Below, piece after piece: positions 1-6,195 of a stretch of DNA of 6,195 nt. How positions within the stretch are numbered: position 1 is the stretch's first letter; every line of letters starts with the position of its first letter. Source of the stretch: Pseudomonadales bacterium (GTDB lineage: Bacteria; Pseudomonadota; Gammaproteobacteria; Pseudomonadales; UBA7239); assembly GCA_020443005.1 (NCBI GenBank), contig JAGRJA010000132.1:1-6195 (forward strand). The letters are read 5' to 3'. The position numbers and the translations under genes are program-made. The notes beneath the pieces were generated by a model, which saw nothing but the letters and a program-made list of their open reading frames with translations, made no database searches and was not told the origin of the DNA.

Positions 1-1
1 T

Positions 2-997
2 AAGGGTGGGGCATCGCAGATTGATGTGCAGAAGCATGCTTTGCTGGATGTGTTTATTCTTCACTTCTGTGAGGCTCTCCATGCCCAGCTGCTGCAAGGC
101 AAGGTGCGCAACTATATATCCAGGGAAGAGAACTTGGGCGTCATCAAGGGGCGCTTGCTGATCGAGAAACAGATGAAATATAACCTTTCCCACAGGGAGA
201 GGCTTTTTTGCCGCTACGACGAGCTCAGTGAGGATATTGAGCTCAACCAGGTGATCAAATACACCTTGTCGCTGCTGTTAGCTAGGTGCATAAGCCAGGC
301 TGCCAAAAAGCAGGTATCTGAGCTGCTGATGCGATTCGATGGGATAAGCGACGTACAGGTTTCAAAGGTCATGCTGGATAGCATCCAGTTCGACAGGGCT
401 AATTCCCGTTACCAGTCGATATTTGAGCAGTGCGTCATGTTCATCAATTCGCTGTCACCAGATGTTGTTTCTGGCCAATCCAACTTGATATCACTGTTAT
501 TCGACATGAACAGGCTTTTTGAAGCGTGGCTAGCCGCCTGTTTAAAGCCAGTAGCGTGGAAACATGGCCTAAGGCTAAGGGAGCAGGGGCCACGCAAATA
601 CATGGCTTACAGGCCCGATTTGGAGCGTGACGTGTTCCAAATGAAGCCAGATATCTCTTTCTTGGATGAAAATAACGATCCAGTGATCATTGCAGACGCC
701 AAATGGAAGATTTTGGATAGCGAAGAGGCCAAGCTTGGTATTAGCCAGCAGGATCTCTATCAGATGCAGGCGTATGCGAATCGATACGGGGTGTCGAAAT
801 TGGTGCTTTTTTACCCGAGGCAGGCTGGGCTTGTAGGTCAAAGAACGCTGCTCCTTAAAGGAGCCTTTTCTAGCAACGTCCAGATCGTTCCGATTGACAT
901 CAACGGGCAGTCTTTGAGTTTACTCAACTGGAGTCGGTGCTTACAGAACAAGGAAGTAATTGATATATGTCTGCAGACCCGATTATCTATTGTTTAG
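2..997 (+). CDS. mcrC: McrC-like nuclease subunit of a McrBC-type restriction system (5' end outside the window)
   Basis: In McrBC systems the McrB GTPase/AAA+ ring moves DNA and McrC carries the nuclease that cuts DNA with modified cytosines; the family role is established knowledge. Seen here: the frame is open to the window edge (331 codons visible, TAG at 995-997), so the gene starts upstream and a GTG at 26 is unlikely to be the start. The McrC signature REENLGVIKGRL followed by CRYDELSEDIELNQ lies near 145-260. The PD-(D/E)xK nuclease core is complete: MKPD (Asp codon 650-652), ADAKWK (Asp 695-697, Lys 701-703), and a downstream QMQAY (761-775) matching the QxxxY motif. The missing N-terminal part is roughly 70-120 residues by comparison with usual McrC lengths. 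mcrB would be expected just upstream, outside the window. The next gene overlaps its 3' end by 31 bases, suggesting one operon. LlaJI-type McrC-like nucleases are the nearest alternative. Confidence 0.9.
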   Translation, partial: KGGASQIDVQKHALLDVFILHFCEALHAQLLQGKVRNYISREENLGVIKGRLLIEKQMKYNLSHRERLFCRYDELSEDIELNQVIKYTLSLLLARCISQAAKKQVSELLMRFDGISDVQVSKVMLDSIQFDRANSRYQSIFEQCVMFINSLSPDVVSGQSNLISLLFDMNRLFEAWLAACLKPVAWKHGLRLREQGPRKYMAYRPDLERDVFQMKPDISFLDENNDPVIIADAKWKILDSEEAKLGISQQDLYQMQAYANRYGVSKLVLFYPRQAGLVGQRTLLLKGAFSSNVQIVPIDINGQSLSLLNWSRCLQNKEVIDICLQTRLSIV

Positions 998-1348
998 AAA
1001 ATCTAACTGACTATCGCCAGTTCGAGCGACTCTGCTCAGATAAAATGGCGTGTTCAGATCTCCCAAATATTTAACCTATTAAATAAAGGCTCGGGTGATA
1101 GAGGAAGGGATGCATTGCATCATGGTGGGGATAGTAACAAGAAGGCGATCTTTGCATATAGCGTAAGGTCTGACTGGTATGAAAAGTTAAAATCTGATTG
1201 TAGAAGAATTCATGAAGAGAAGCATAATCCAGAAAACATCGTCTTTGTTTGTACTTCAACGCTATCTGGAAATGATAAAGACAAAGCTCATGACTTTGTA
1301 ACTTCTAAATATTCATGGAGTGTGCCCAAGTCTCCTTGGATTCATTGA
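967..1348 (+). pseudogene. Broken Mrr-like restriction endonuclease remnant behind mcrC
   Basis: The reading starts at ATG 967, inside the mcrC end and out of frame with it, with AGGAAG at 951-956 as a plausible ribosome site. It reads MSADPIIYCLENLTDYRQFE and continues ERLCSD, then hits TAA at 1072-1074 after 35 codons. From about 1088 the continuation is in another frame: GSGDRGRDALHH, then IFAYSVRSDW and ENIVFVCTSTLS, to TGA at 1346-1348. Joined, these match from memory a restriction-endonuclease-like family whose start has the order FERLC, then N-I-E-P, then a GDxGRD core. The TAA sits where the Glu of NIEP is expected, so at least one stop mutation and one frameshift (around 1079-1088) have occurred. 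The C-terminal part of the protein is absent: similarity ends near YSW (about 1317). It was probably a defence nuclease accompanying McrBC. Sequencing error could explain one lesion but hardly both plus the missing tail. Confidence 0.7.
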
Positions 1349-1587
1349 AGACCGGTAATAGCTCTGGCGTATTATCCCCTTCGCAAGGCGTTTTTGCTGA
1401 TGTTAATAGTGATGGCCATTATGAATTTGTCTGCGAAAACGGACATACCTCCGTGGTCAGGCTTCAGGAGGAAGCATTTCAAGTCATGTTTGAAATGGGT
1501 TTGCACGCCATCAATGACAGGTACTATCGAGAGGCGGTAGTCAACTTTGCTTCCAGCCTGGAAAACATGGGGTTAGAGTTACATTAA
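1315..1587 (+). pseudogene. Fragment of an unidentified small protein, possibly zinc-ribbon N-terminus
   Basis: An open frame of 90 codons, in a different frame from the nuclease remnant before it, overlapping that remnant's last 34 bases. It reads SLDSLKTGNSSGVLSPS, then DGHYEFVCENGHTSVV, and ends with HAINDRYYREAVVNFASSLE before a divergent NMGLELH and TAA at 1585-1587. Cys at residue 3 and C40-x3-H44 could be what is left of a zinc ribbon; the CxxC pair expected at the start is not intact. No ribosome site precedes ATG 1315, and the coding signal starts exactly where the nuclease remnant stops matching, so a deletion probably joined the two. The conserved-looking YYREAVVNFASSLE close to the stop suggests the original protein went on beyond it. 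I do not recognise a named family. It could instead be a short intact gene, but the missing start signal argues against that. Confidence 0.5.
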
Positions 1588-1589
1588 AA

Positions 1590-1609
1590 CCCACACAGAG
1601 TGTTGTGGG
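1590..1609 (+). terminator. Weak hairpin, possible terminator after the remnant operon
   Basis: CCCACA (1590-1595) and TGTGGG (1604-1609) form a perfect 6-bp stem with an 8-base loop, three bases after the stop of the last remnant. It is preceded by AAAA and followed by CTTCTTG, only partly T-rich, so termination would be weak. It could also be a relic of a terminator that belonged to the integration site. Confidence 0.35.
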
Positions 1610-1689
1610 CTTCTTGCAAACTTAGCACCTGAATTTTTCGACAGCAGATCCTACTTTGTCCAAACAGACCCAACCAAAACCAACAAAAA

Positions 1690-1713
1690 AGTGTAACTTT
1701 TAGTGTAACTTTT
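1690..1713. repeat. Perfect tandem 12-bp direct repeat AGTGTAACTTTT (two copies)
   Basis: Copies at 1690-1701 and 1702-1713 are identical and abut. Short spaced or tandem GTGTAAC repeats of this kind are, in my recollection, common beside integrases at the ends of tRNA-targeting islands, where they may act as arm-type binding sites. That role is inference here, since no integrase is in the window. Confidence 0.85.
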
Positions 1714-1731
1714 TCGAAATTTTTTGAAAAA
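1710..1731. repeat. A/T-rich inverted repeat
   Basis: TTTTTC (1710-1715) and GAAAAA (1726-1731) are perfect inverted arms around a 10-base centre, and TTTCGAAA (1712-1719) is itself an eight-base palindrome. It sits directly behind, and overlaps the end of, the tandem 12-bp repeat. It may be a protein-binding or crossover site of the island edge; low-complexity sequence is an alternative. Confidence 0.5.
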
Positions 1732-1895
1732 ACCCTTATAAAACTTGGCTCAAATACTGCTGCATCATGGGTGTGTGAGCGTCGCTAGCGTTTTTTTTCA
1801 CTGGGTTAGTGCTCATGCTACATCGCAATTGGATTTTCTGTTGAATTGATGTGCATTATGCCAAAATCGGGTAAAAGTTATAGCGCCGATTTTAC

Positions 1896-1899
1896 GAGG
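1896..1899 (+). promoter_or_regulatory. Ribosome binding site deciding the start of the GH106-like gene
   Basis: GAGG six bases before ATG 1906. The upstream in-frame alternatives, TTG 1846, ATG 1849 and ATG 1858, have no comparable site, and starting at 1906 puts the hydrophobic anchor at the usual distance from the N-terminus. Confidence 0.6.
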
Positions 1900-1905
1900 T
1901 ATTAC

Positions 1906-4287
1906 ATGCCATTTATGGTGAGAGCTCTGTTTTACAGAAAGTTCATCGTCTTGCTTTTGCTGTTTTTGCCGTTTTTTTTTCTGGGAAAATTTTACACCCG
2001 CACGCCTGAAGTGATGTGGTACCCCTTTATAACTTCCGCCTTTAATGATTATTACACTGCCGGGCCCTTCGGCATGACATCCAATGTCCGGGAAGATAAC
2101 CCGGTTTGGCAAGAAATTCCCGCGATCAATAAAAGCCTTTCGCGCATGAGCTATGCCATGACGCGAGGGCAGCCGGATGTTGATATTGCGTGGTTATATG
2201 CTGAACAGGAATGGCCTGACAAGGCGGCTTTGGGTGAGGGCCTTACACCCAACAAAAGCGAGTCGGAATTAAGCCGGTCATTGGCGCATGCCGGTTTTGT
2301 TTATGACCGTGTCAGCCAGCGTAATTTGCTGGATGCGACAAACATCGAAGGCGCTTTACATGTAGGCGCGATGAAGTACAAGGCCTTGCTTATCAATGAC
2401 TTGCTGAAATGTTCTCCCAAGTTACTTGAGAAAATACTTCGCCTGGCCCAACAAGGTGTTCCGGTATTCTGGCTTGGCGAAATGCCAGCACGGGCGGAAG
2501 GCTGGAGTGATGCTGTGGCCAACGACAGGAGGATCGATACACTCCGGGAAAAAGTGCAAGGTCGTGTGCATAAGGTCGAAACTGTTCAGGCATTGTTACA
2601 GAGTATGCATGACGCAGGAATCGATTTTGACTTGTCACCTTCAGTGCAGTCTGTAAAAGGGGAAGTGCTTGAGGGGTTAAGGGTGCAGCGACGGGTATCC
2701 GGGCAAAGTGTTTTCGTATTGCTCTTTAACGATAGCGAACAAGACTTTGCATTGTCACTCAACAAGCCTTTTTTTGTCGAGCCACTCTACATATTGAATC
2801 CCGAAAGCGGAGAGTTGAATTCTCTTGCTGATGAAAATGAAGCACTTGTTATTCCTGCCCGCCGATCCCGTATTCTGAAAATGGGTGAAGGTGCAGCGGA
2901 CTGGAATGAAGAAGACTGGTACGACCCACCCATTGCATTCCGGCCCTATATACGATGGTGGTGGCCAGGCAATAAAGTAGACAGGGAAGAATTGCTTAAG
3001 GAGTTGCGGGTCTTGCATGAAGCAGGCTTTGGAGGCGTGGAAATTCAAACGCTCACAATCGGCATGCGCAAAGACTTCCTGGAACAACACGCCGATGAAA
3101 TATACCGGGTTGGTACATCGGCCTGGTTTGACCATCTTCGGCCGGTCTTTAAAGAAGCGCATAATCTGGGTCTGAAGGTTGATTTAACATTGGGTAGCGG
3201 TTGGCCAACGGGTGGTCCGTTTGTTACAGAGTATCCCGAACAGCAATTGTTAATGGCGAGCGCTGATCTTCAACAGGGCAATGCGCGAATGGCCTTGCCG
3301 AAGCCGCAAAGCCCTACCTATATCCGATTGACCAATCTGGTGATCGACGACACGATTGGCGCGTTTGATCACAATTATTCCTTACAAGCCGTATCCGCAG
3401 CAGAAGTTTCTGAAGACTCCGGCGCGCTGAAAAATTTTATCGACCTGAAGGCGTTTGTTGATGGGGAAACCCTGAACTGGAAGGCGCCCGGAGGTGAGTG
3501 GAAAATATTTGCCTTTTACCAGAACGCCAGTCGACACAATGTTTTCGGGTCGGCTTTCCCGGGTGCGGAATTGCACGCAGTGAATCATCAGGCGTATGTG
3601 AACGATCATTTGAATAAGGCGGGGGCGCAGGAATATATCGATAAATTGGGTGAGCCCTGGCTGCAAGCGCTGGCGCCTTATAAACCACAGGCCTTCTTCA
3701 TCGACAGTTTTGAGCTGATTGCGGAATTACCCTGGTCGTCTGTATTCAGGGAAACTTTTCTGCAGCAGCATGGCTATGATATTGCGCCATATTTGCCGCT
3801 GGTTTTCAGGCGTTATGGCGAATCAAAATACTTTGACATGATCATTCCTTCCAGCCCCGCATTTCACACCGACGATTTGATGGCAAAGCGCATAAGGGAA
3901 GATTATGAGTCTACCCGCGCACGCTTGTTCAGCGAGTCCTATGTTTTGCCTTTGAAAGAGTGGATGCAACAGAATGGCGTGCTACTGCGACTTCAGGCGC
4001 ATGGTGGTTATGGTGATTATCTCGATAACTATCAACTGGCTGATATCCCTGAATCTGAAGCATTGTTTGCTGCCGGCAGTTTTGACTTTCTCAAGCTGGC
4101 TTCATCGGCAGGTCATGTGGCTGGCAGGAAAATTATCAGCTCTGAATCCTTCATTCTTCTCACCCGTGATTTCAATCAGCTGCAGAAAGAAGACTATTAT
4201 TATCTTGCCGGTAATGCCTATGCTGCCGGTATTAATCGGTTGATGTATCACGGTTATGCTTACCAGCTGGCCGTCTATGATGAGTAG
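1906..4287 (+). CDS. Membrane-anchored GH106-like (alpha-L-rhamnosidase family) protein with permuted domain order
   Basis: Predicted 793 residues from ATG 1906. Residues 6-12 are basic (RALFYRK), and 13-26 (FIVLLLLFLPFFFL) form an uncleaved-looking membrane anchor, so the enzyme would face the periplasm. Residues 38 to about 330 (WYPFITSAF, then REDNPVWQEIPAIN, then DVDIAWLYAEQ, ending IPARRSRILKMG) resemble the part that follows the catalytic core in GH106 proteins. Residues 346-355 are RPYIRWWWPG, normally near the family N-terminus, followed by GFGGVEI, LTLGSGWPTGGP (427-438), FFIDSFE (597-603), DIPESE (713-718) and ISSESF (Glu747). The acidic residues in the last two motifs are candidate catalytic Glu. 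The protein ends at MYHGYAYQLAVYDE, where relatives run on into the block found here at the N-terminus. GH106 enzymes release L-rhamnose from plant or algal polysaccharides; substrate here is unknown. The frame is uninterrupted over 2.4 kb, arguing for function. A T9 run at 1972-1980 lies in the anchor. Confidence 0.85.
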   Translation: MPFMVRALFYRKFIVLLLLFLPFFFLGKFYTRTPEVMWYPFITSAFNDYYTAGPFGMTSNVREDNPVWQEIPAINKSLSRMSYAMTRGQPDVDIAWLYAEQEWPDKAALGEGLTPNKSESELSRSLAHAGFVYDRVSQRNLLDATNIEGALHVGAMKYKALLINDLLKCSPKLLEKILRLAQQGVPVFWLGEMPARAEGWSDAVANDRRIDTLREKVQGRVHKVETVQALLQSMHDAGIDFDLSPSVQSVKGEVLEGLRVQRRVSGQSVFVLLFNDSEQDFALSLNKPFFVEPLYILNPESGELNSLADENEALVIPARRSRILKMGEGAADWNEEDWYDPPIAFRPYIRWWWPGNKVDREELLKELRVLHEAGFGGVEIQTLTIGMRKDFLEQHADEIYRVGTSAWFDHLRPVFKEAHNLGLKVDLTLGSGWPTGGPFVTEYPEQQLLMASADLQQGNARMALPKPQSPTYIRLTNLVIDDTIGAFDHNYSLQAVSAAEVSEDSGALKNFIDLKAFVDGETLNWKAPGGEWKIFAFYQNASRHNVFGSAFPGAELHAVNHQAYVNDHLNKAGAQEYIDKLGEPWLQALAPYKPQAFFIDSFELIAELPWSSVFRETFLQQHGYDIAPYLPLVFRRYGESKYFDMIIPSSPAFHTDDLMAKRIREDYESTRARLFSESYVLPLKEWMQQNGVLLRLQAHGGYGDYLDNYQLADIPESEALFAAGSFDFLKLASSAGHVAGRKIISSESFILLTRDFNQLQKEDYYYLAGNAYAAGINRLMYHGYAYQLAVYDE

Positions 4288-4300
4288 GTTTTTAAAAACC
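4287..4300. terminator. 14-bp palindrome in the convergent gap, possible weak bidirectional terminator
   Basis: GGTTTTTAAAAACC is a perfect palindrome beginning on the last base of the GH106-like stop codon. It can fold as a 5-bp stem around TTAA. On the plus strand it is followed by GCTTTGTTGTTT, moderately T-rich. It lies between two convergent genes only 32 bases apart, the right place for a shared terminator, but the stem is A/T-rich and weak. Confidence 0.35.
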
Positions 4301-4319
4301 GCTTTGTTGTTTGGTCAGG

Positions 4320-5120
4320 CTATTCCTGCAGGGCTTTTTGGTCAGGTGGTATTCCGATCAGGTAGGTGACAGGGAAAGGTGACAGCCCCGAGCGGATTGT
4401 GCCGGTTTTCCATTGGTAGTTTTCGTTATTAAATTCGTCGGTCATGGCTTGCAGTTCGGCAGGATTGTAGGTGCGCATACAGGAAACCACACCATCAAAA
4501 CCGGCAACCAGCGGAATCAGCGGTATCAGGTAAGTGAAGATGATTTGCCGGATGTCGAAAGGCCGCATAAAAGGCACCATTACCAAAGGGCCAAGCGGTG
4601 CTGATAGCGCCATCATCAGCATGGCCAGAATCGAGCGGTGTGTAAATTCGAAGATGGCAATGCCCTGTTTTGCCCGAACGGCATCAGCAAGAATAGCCTT
4701 GGCTTGCGACGGTTCAAAGTGATGGAAAGAGGAAAACAGGGTGCGAAAACCTTGCAGGTCTTCAGGCATGTTGGTGGCGCTGACGGATGTTGTTGAAAAG
4801 CTGACTTTGCCTGAAGACTTTTCTTTCAGTGTTGAAAGGGCCGATGTATTCGGGTGAAGGTCGGTCAGGTGAATATCCTTTGCCTGAGCGGTCGCTGGCA
4901 ATTGTTTGTGCAAGGTCCACCAGGGGCCGCCGCCACCGGAGCAGAGGTCGACAATGCGTGTGTCGCCACTTTTTTGAAGTGCTTCCGATAGCAAGTGTGT
5001 GATGCCCTTGTAAAACCCGAAAAGATTGATCGAGAGACTCAGGGTTTCAATAACGCCTTTGCGCATAAAATCGGGGAAACAGTGCTGGTCACTGATTTCC
5101 AGTAGCTGCAGTCGTTTCAT
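4320..5120 (-). CDS. Class I SAM-dependent methyltransferase with hydrophobic segments
   Basis: 266 residues. A methyl-transfer function is supported by a glycine-rich SAM-binding motif I, RIVDLCSGGGGPWW at 55-68 (Asp58, Gly62-65), an acidic strand end LTDLHPN at 85-91 (Asp87), and FSSFHHFEP at 129-137, the position of the motif IV/post-II strand in Rossmann methyltransferases, followed by a helix AKAILADAVRA. After the FEFTHRS strand come two hydrophobic stretches (about 164-185 and 193-206) separated by MRPFDIR. They suggest membrane contact or a lipid-like or hydrophobic substrate, which is inference. The C-terminal SCMRTYNPAEL and WKTGTIRS look like the usual last strands. The start is clear: AGGAG five bases before the ATG, reading on the minus strand. 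It converges on the GH106-like gene and is divergent from gsp. Substrate and pathway are not recognisable from sequence. Confidence 0.85.
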   Translation of the reverse strand: MKRLQLLEISDQHCFPDFMRKGVIETLSLSINLFGFYKGITHLLSEALQKSGDTRIVDLCSGGGGPWWTLHKQLPATAQAKDIHLTDLHPNTSALSTLKEKSSGKVSFSTTSVSATNMPEDLQGFRTLFSSFHHFEPSQAKAILADAVRAKQGIAIFEFTHRSILAMLMMALSAPLGPLVMVPFMRPFDIRQIIFTYLIPLIPLVAGFDGVVSCMRTYNPAELQAMTDEFNNENYQWKTGTIRSGLSPFPVTYLIGIPPDQKALQE

Positions 5121-5142
5121 GGGATCTCCTGTCTTCGGTGTG

Positions 5143-5151
5143 ACTATAGCA
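5143..5151 (-). promoter_or_regulatory. Candidate extended -10 promoter for the methyltransferase
   Basis: On the minus strand this reads TGCTATAGT, an extended -10 element (TGn plus TATAGT, 5 of 6 matches to TATAAT) 22 bases before the methyltransferase start codon. No good -35 box lies 17 bases upstream, which fits an extended -10 promoter. The leader would be short, with room for the AGGAG site. Confidence 0.4.
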
Positions 5152-5189
5152 TCAAAACATTAAAGGTTTGTATCGGGTGTGAATCCTTC

Positions 5190-5219
5190 TTGCGGTTCCA
5201 GTGTCTGCATCGCTATGAT
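5190..5219 (+). promoter_or_regulatory. gsp: Candidate sigma-70 promoter for gsp
   Basis: TTGCGG (5190-5195), an 18-base spacer and TATGAT (5214-5219). The -10 matches consensus at 5 of 6 positions, the -35 at only 3. Transcription would begin near 5226, giving a leader of about 33 bases. It does not overlap the candidate methyltransferase promoter. Confidence 0.4.
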
Positions 5220-5258
5220 GCCTTGGCCATCCTCCCTTTTATACATTGGTGTTTTTAT

Positions 5259-6195
5259 ATGAAAAAAGAAGCGTTGCCCTTTGGTACCGTGCTTGGTTTT
5301 GCACCCGGAAATGTTGCCGCCTACTCGTCCGATTATAAAAGTGTTGACCCGAATGAACTACCGGACCGACATGCCTACAGGCACTCTGTGAATGGCATTT
5401 ATACCGGCTACAAATGGCAATGTGTTGAATTTGCACGACGCTGGCTGTTGTTAAACAAGGGCTATGTATTTGATGATATTGCCATGGCCTATGACATTTT
5501 TCGTCTGCCTTATGTAACGGAGATGAAAAGTGGCAAACGCCTGCCTTTGTATTCTTTTGAGAACGGTTCTTTCCGGCACCCCGAACCGGGTTGTATGTTG
5601 ATATGGAGCGAAGGAGGAGAGTTTGATGTTACCGGGCATGTCGCGATTGTCACCGAAGTTTTTGCTGACAGGGTGCGCATTGCCGAACAGAATCTTGATC
5701 ATCAATACTGGGGTGAAGGGCAGCATTTTTCCCGTGAGTTACCTGCGACTATCAGCGAGGATGGCAGTTTCTGGATACAGTGCTCCTTTCGCAATGCAGA
5801 GATTCTTGGCTGGGTTATGCAGACGGCTGATGCCTCAGAGGCCGTTGTGTTTGAAGCGCCTGCTGCGGACCTTTTCAATCTCAAAATGCGGCAAACAGCA
5901 GAGATTTCATCGCCTCACAAAGTGTGGCTGAACCCGGCGAATCCCGATGAGGCAGCTTATCTTGCCATGAATGGCTCAAGGCTCAGCAGTGTGGTTGAGG
6001 ATCAGTACAAATACCTTGTTATGTCGGAAACGGCTGAAGCCGAGCTCAAACGCGCAACCAACGAATTGCACGCGCTGTTTATGCATGCCACCGATTATGT
6101 TTTACAGCATGAAAAGGTCTTGGCGAAATTCAATTTGCCAACGGCTATTTGGCCGCGTCTTCACCAGTCCTGGAATAACCGCCGTAACCAGATGA
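5259..6195 (+). CDS. gsp: Bifunctional glutathionylspermidine amidase/synthetase (3' end outside the window)
   Basis: 312 codons are visible; the E. coli enzyme has about 619 residues, so the window holds the amidase domain and the start of the synthetase. The protein joins glutathione to spermidine using ATP (C-terminal ATP-grasp domain, mostly missing here) and hydrolyses the conjugate with an N-terminal CHAP/papain-like amidase. Seen: PFGTVLGFAPGNVAAYSSDY at 7-26, KWQCVEFARRW with catalytic Cys55, TGHVAIVTE with His127, and RIAEQN with Glu143. All three are exactly four positions before E. coli Cys59, His131 and Glu147. After ILGWVMQT comes the linker, then SETAEAELKRATNELHALF and WPRLHQSWNNRRNQM, matching the start of the E. 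coli synthetase domain. The ATG at 5259 aligns with the E. coli N-terminus, but no clear Shine-Dalgarno precedes it (TTGGTGTTTTTAT). It is a cytoplasmic enzyme linked to thiol and polyamine redox control. Confidence 0.95.
   Translation, partial: MKKEALPFGTVLGFAPGNVAAYSSDYKSVDPNELPDRHAYRHSVNGIYTGYKWQCVEFARRWLLLNKGYVFDDIAMAYDIFRLPYVTEMKSGKRLPLYSFENGSFRHPEPGCMLIWSEGGEFDVTGHVAIVTEVFADRVRIAEQNLDHQYWGEGQHFSRELPATISEDGSFWIQCSFRNAEILGWVMQTADASEAVVFEAPAADLFNLKMRQTAEISSPHKVWLNPANPDEAAYLAMNGSRLSSVVEDQYKYLVMSETAEAELKRATNELHALFMHATDYVLQHEKVLAKFNLPTAIWPRLHQSWNNRRNQM

Larger units (their letters stand above)
1588..1905. other. Non-coding stretch between island remnants and the GH106-like gene
   Basis: About 318 bases with no credible gene in either direction. 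It holds, in order, a short hairpin (1590-1609), a tandem 12-bp repeat (1690-1713), an A/T inverted repeat (1710-1731), and an eight-base palindrome CGCTAGCG (1783-1790) followed by eight T (1791-1798). The change from decayed defence genes to a long intact gene happens across this stretch, so it may contain the boundary between mobile and resident DNA. No tRNA sequence or integrase is visible. Promoter matches for the downstream gene are poor; the best I see is TCGAAA (1714-1719), 17 bases, TATAAA (1737-1742). Confidence 0.5.

Noticed and set aside
1588..1740. A tRNA 3' end as attachment target
   Set aside because: No T-arm sequence, acceptor stem or CCA could be found on either strand.
1783..1798. 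CGCTAGCG followed by eight T, resembling a terminator
   Set aside because: The palindrome has no room for a loop and folds at most two base pairs with one; no gene ends just upstream on the plus strand.
1829..1859. TTGGAT with CATTAT at 19 bases as a promoter for the GH106-like gene
   Set aside because: Both boxes are poor and the spacer is long; not better than chance in A/T-rich DNA.
2755..3162. Minus-strand frame of 135 codons opposite the GH106-like gene
   Set aside because: Antisense to conserved motifs such as RWWWPG, with no ribosome site or recognisable domain; a shadow of the real gene.
4310..4346. Direct repeat TTTGGTCAGG (4310-4319 and 4337-4346)
   Set aside because: Only 10 bases, one copy inside the methyltransferase coding end; no flanking mobile element, probably chance or a small local duplication.
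5623..5931. Open plus-strand frame of 102 codons within gsp
   Set aside because: It lies in another frame wholly inside the gsp reading, which has clear family motifs with catalytic residues; the alternative has none.

Overview
The window looks like a piece of gammaproteobacterial chromosome of moderate G+C. The bifunctional glutathionylspermidine amidase/synthetase on the right is close to the enterobacterial protein. The glycoside hydrolase beside it suggests a polysaccharide-degrading, perhaps marine or Cellvibrio-like, relative. The genus assignment is inference from gene content only.

Left part (1 to about 1740): the tail of a defence island. It opens inside mcrC, the nuclease subunit of a McrBC-type modification-dependent restriction system, whose 5' end lies outside the window. 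Overlapping the mcrC stop is a Mrr-like restriction-endonuclease gene broken by an in-frame stop and a frameshift. That gene runs straight into a second decayed fragment, a small protein with a possible zinc-ribbon start. From 1588 to 1905 there is no gene. This stretch holds a small hairpin, a perfect tandem 12-bp repeat (AGTGTAACTTTT twice) and A/T-rich inverted repeats, which I read as a possible edge of the mobile island.

Middle (1906-4287): one large gene for a membrane-anchored protein related to GH106 alpha-L-rhamnosidases. Its parts appear in the wrong order. The block normally found after the catalytic core comes first, directly behind the membrane anchor, and the RPYIRWWWPG block that normally opens the family comes at about residue 346. 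The protein ends where the family usually continues. This looks like a natural circular permutation, or the product of a tandem duplication with end loss, and is the most unusual thing in the window.

Right part (4288-6195): a short convergent gap with a 14-bp palindrome, then a minus-strand class I SAM-dependent methyltransferase with hydrophobic segments. A 138-bp divergent promoter region with candidate promoters on both strands follows. The last gene is gsp, cut by the window end after 312 codons; it makes and hydrolyses glutathionylspermidine. No functional link between the rhamnosidase-like protein, the methyltransferase and Gsp is evident beyond adjacency.
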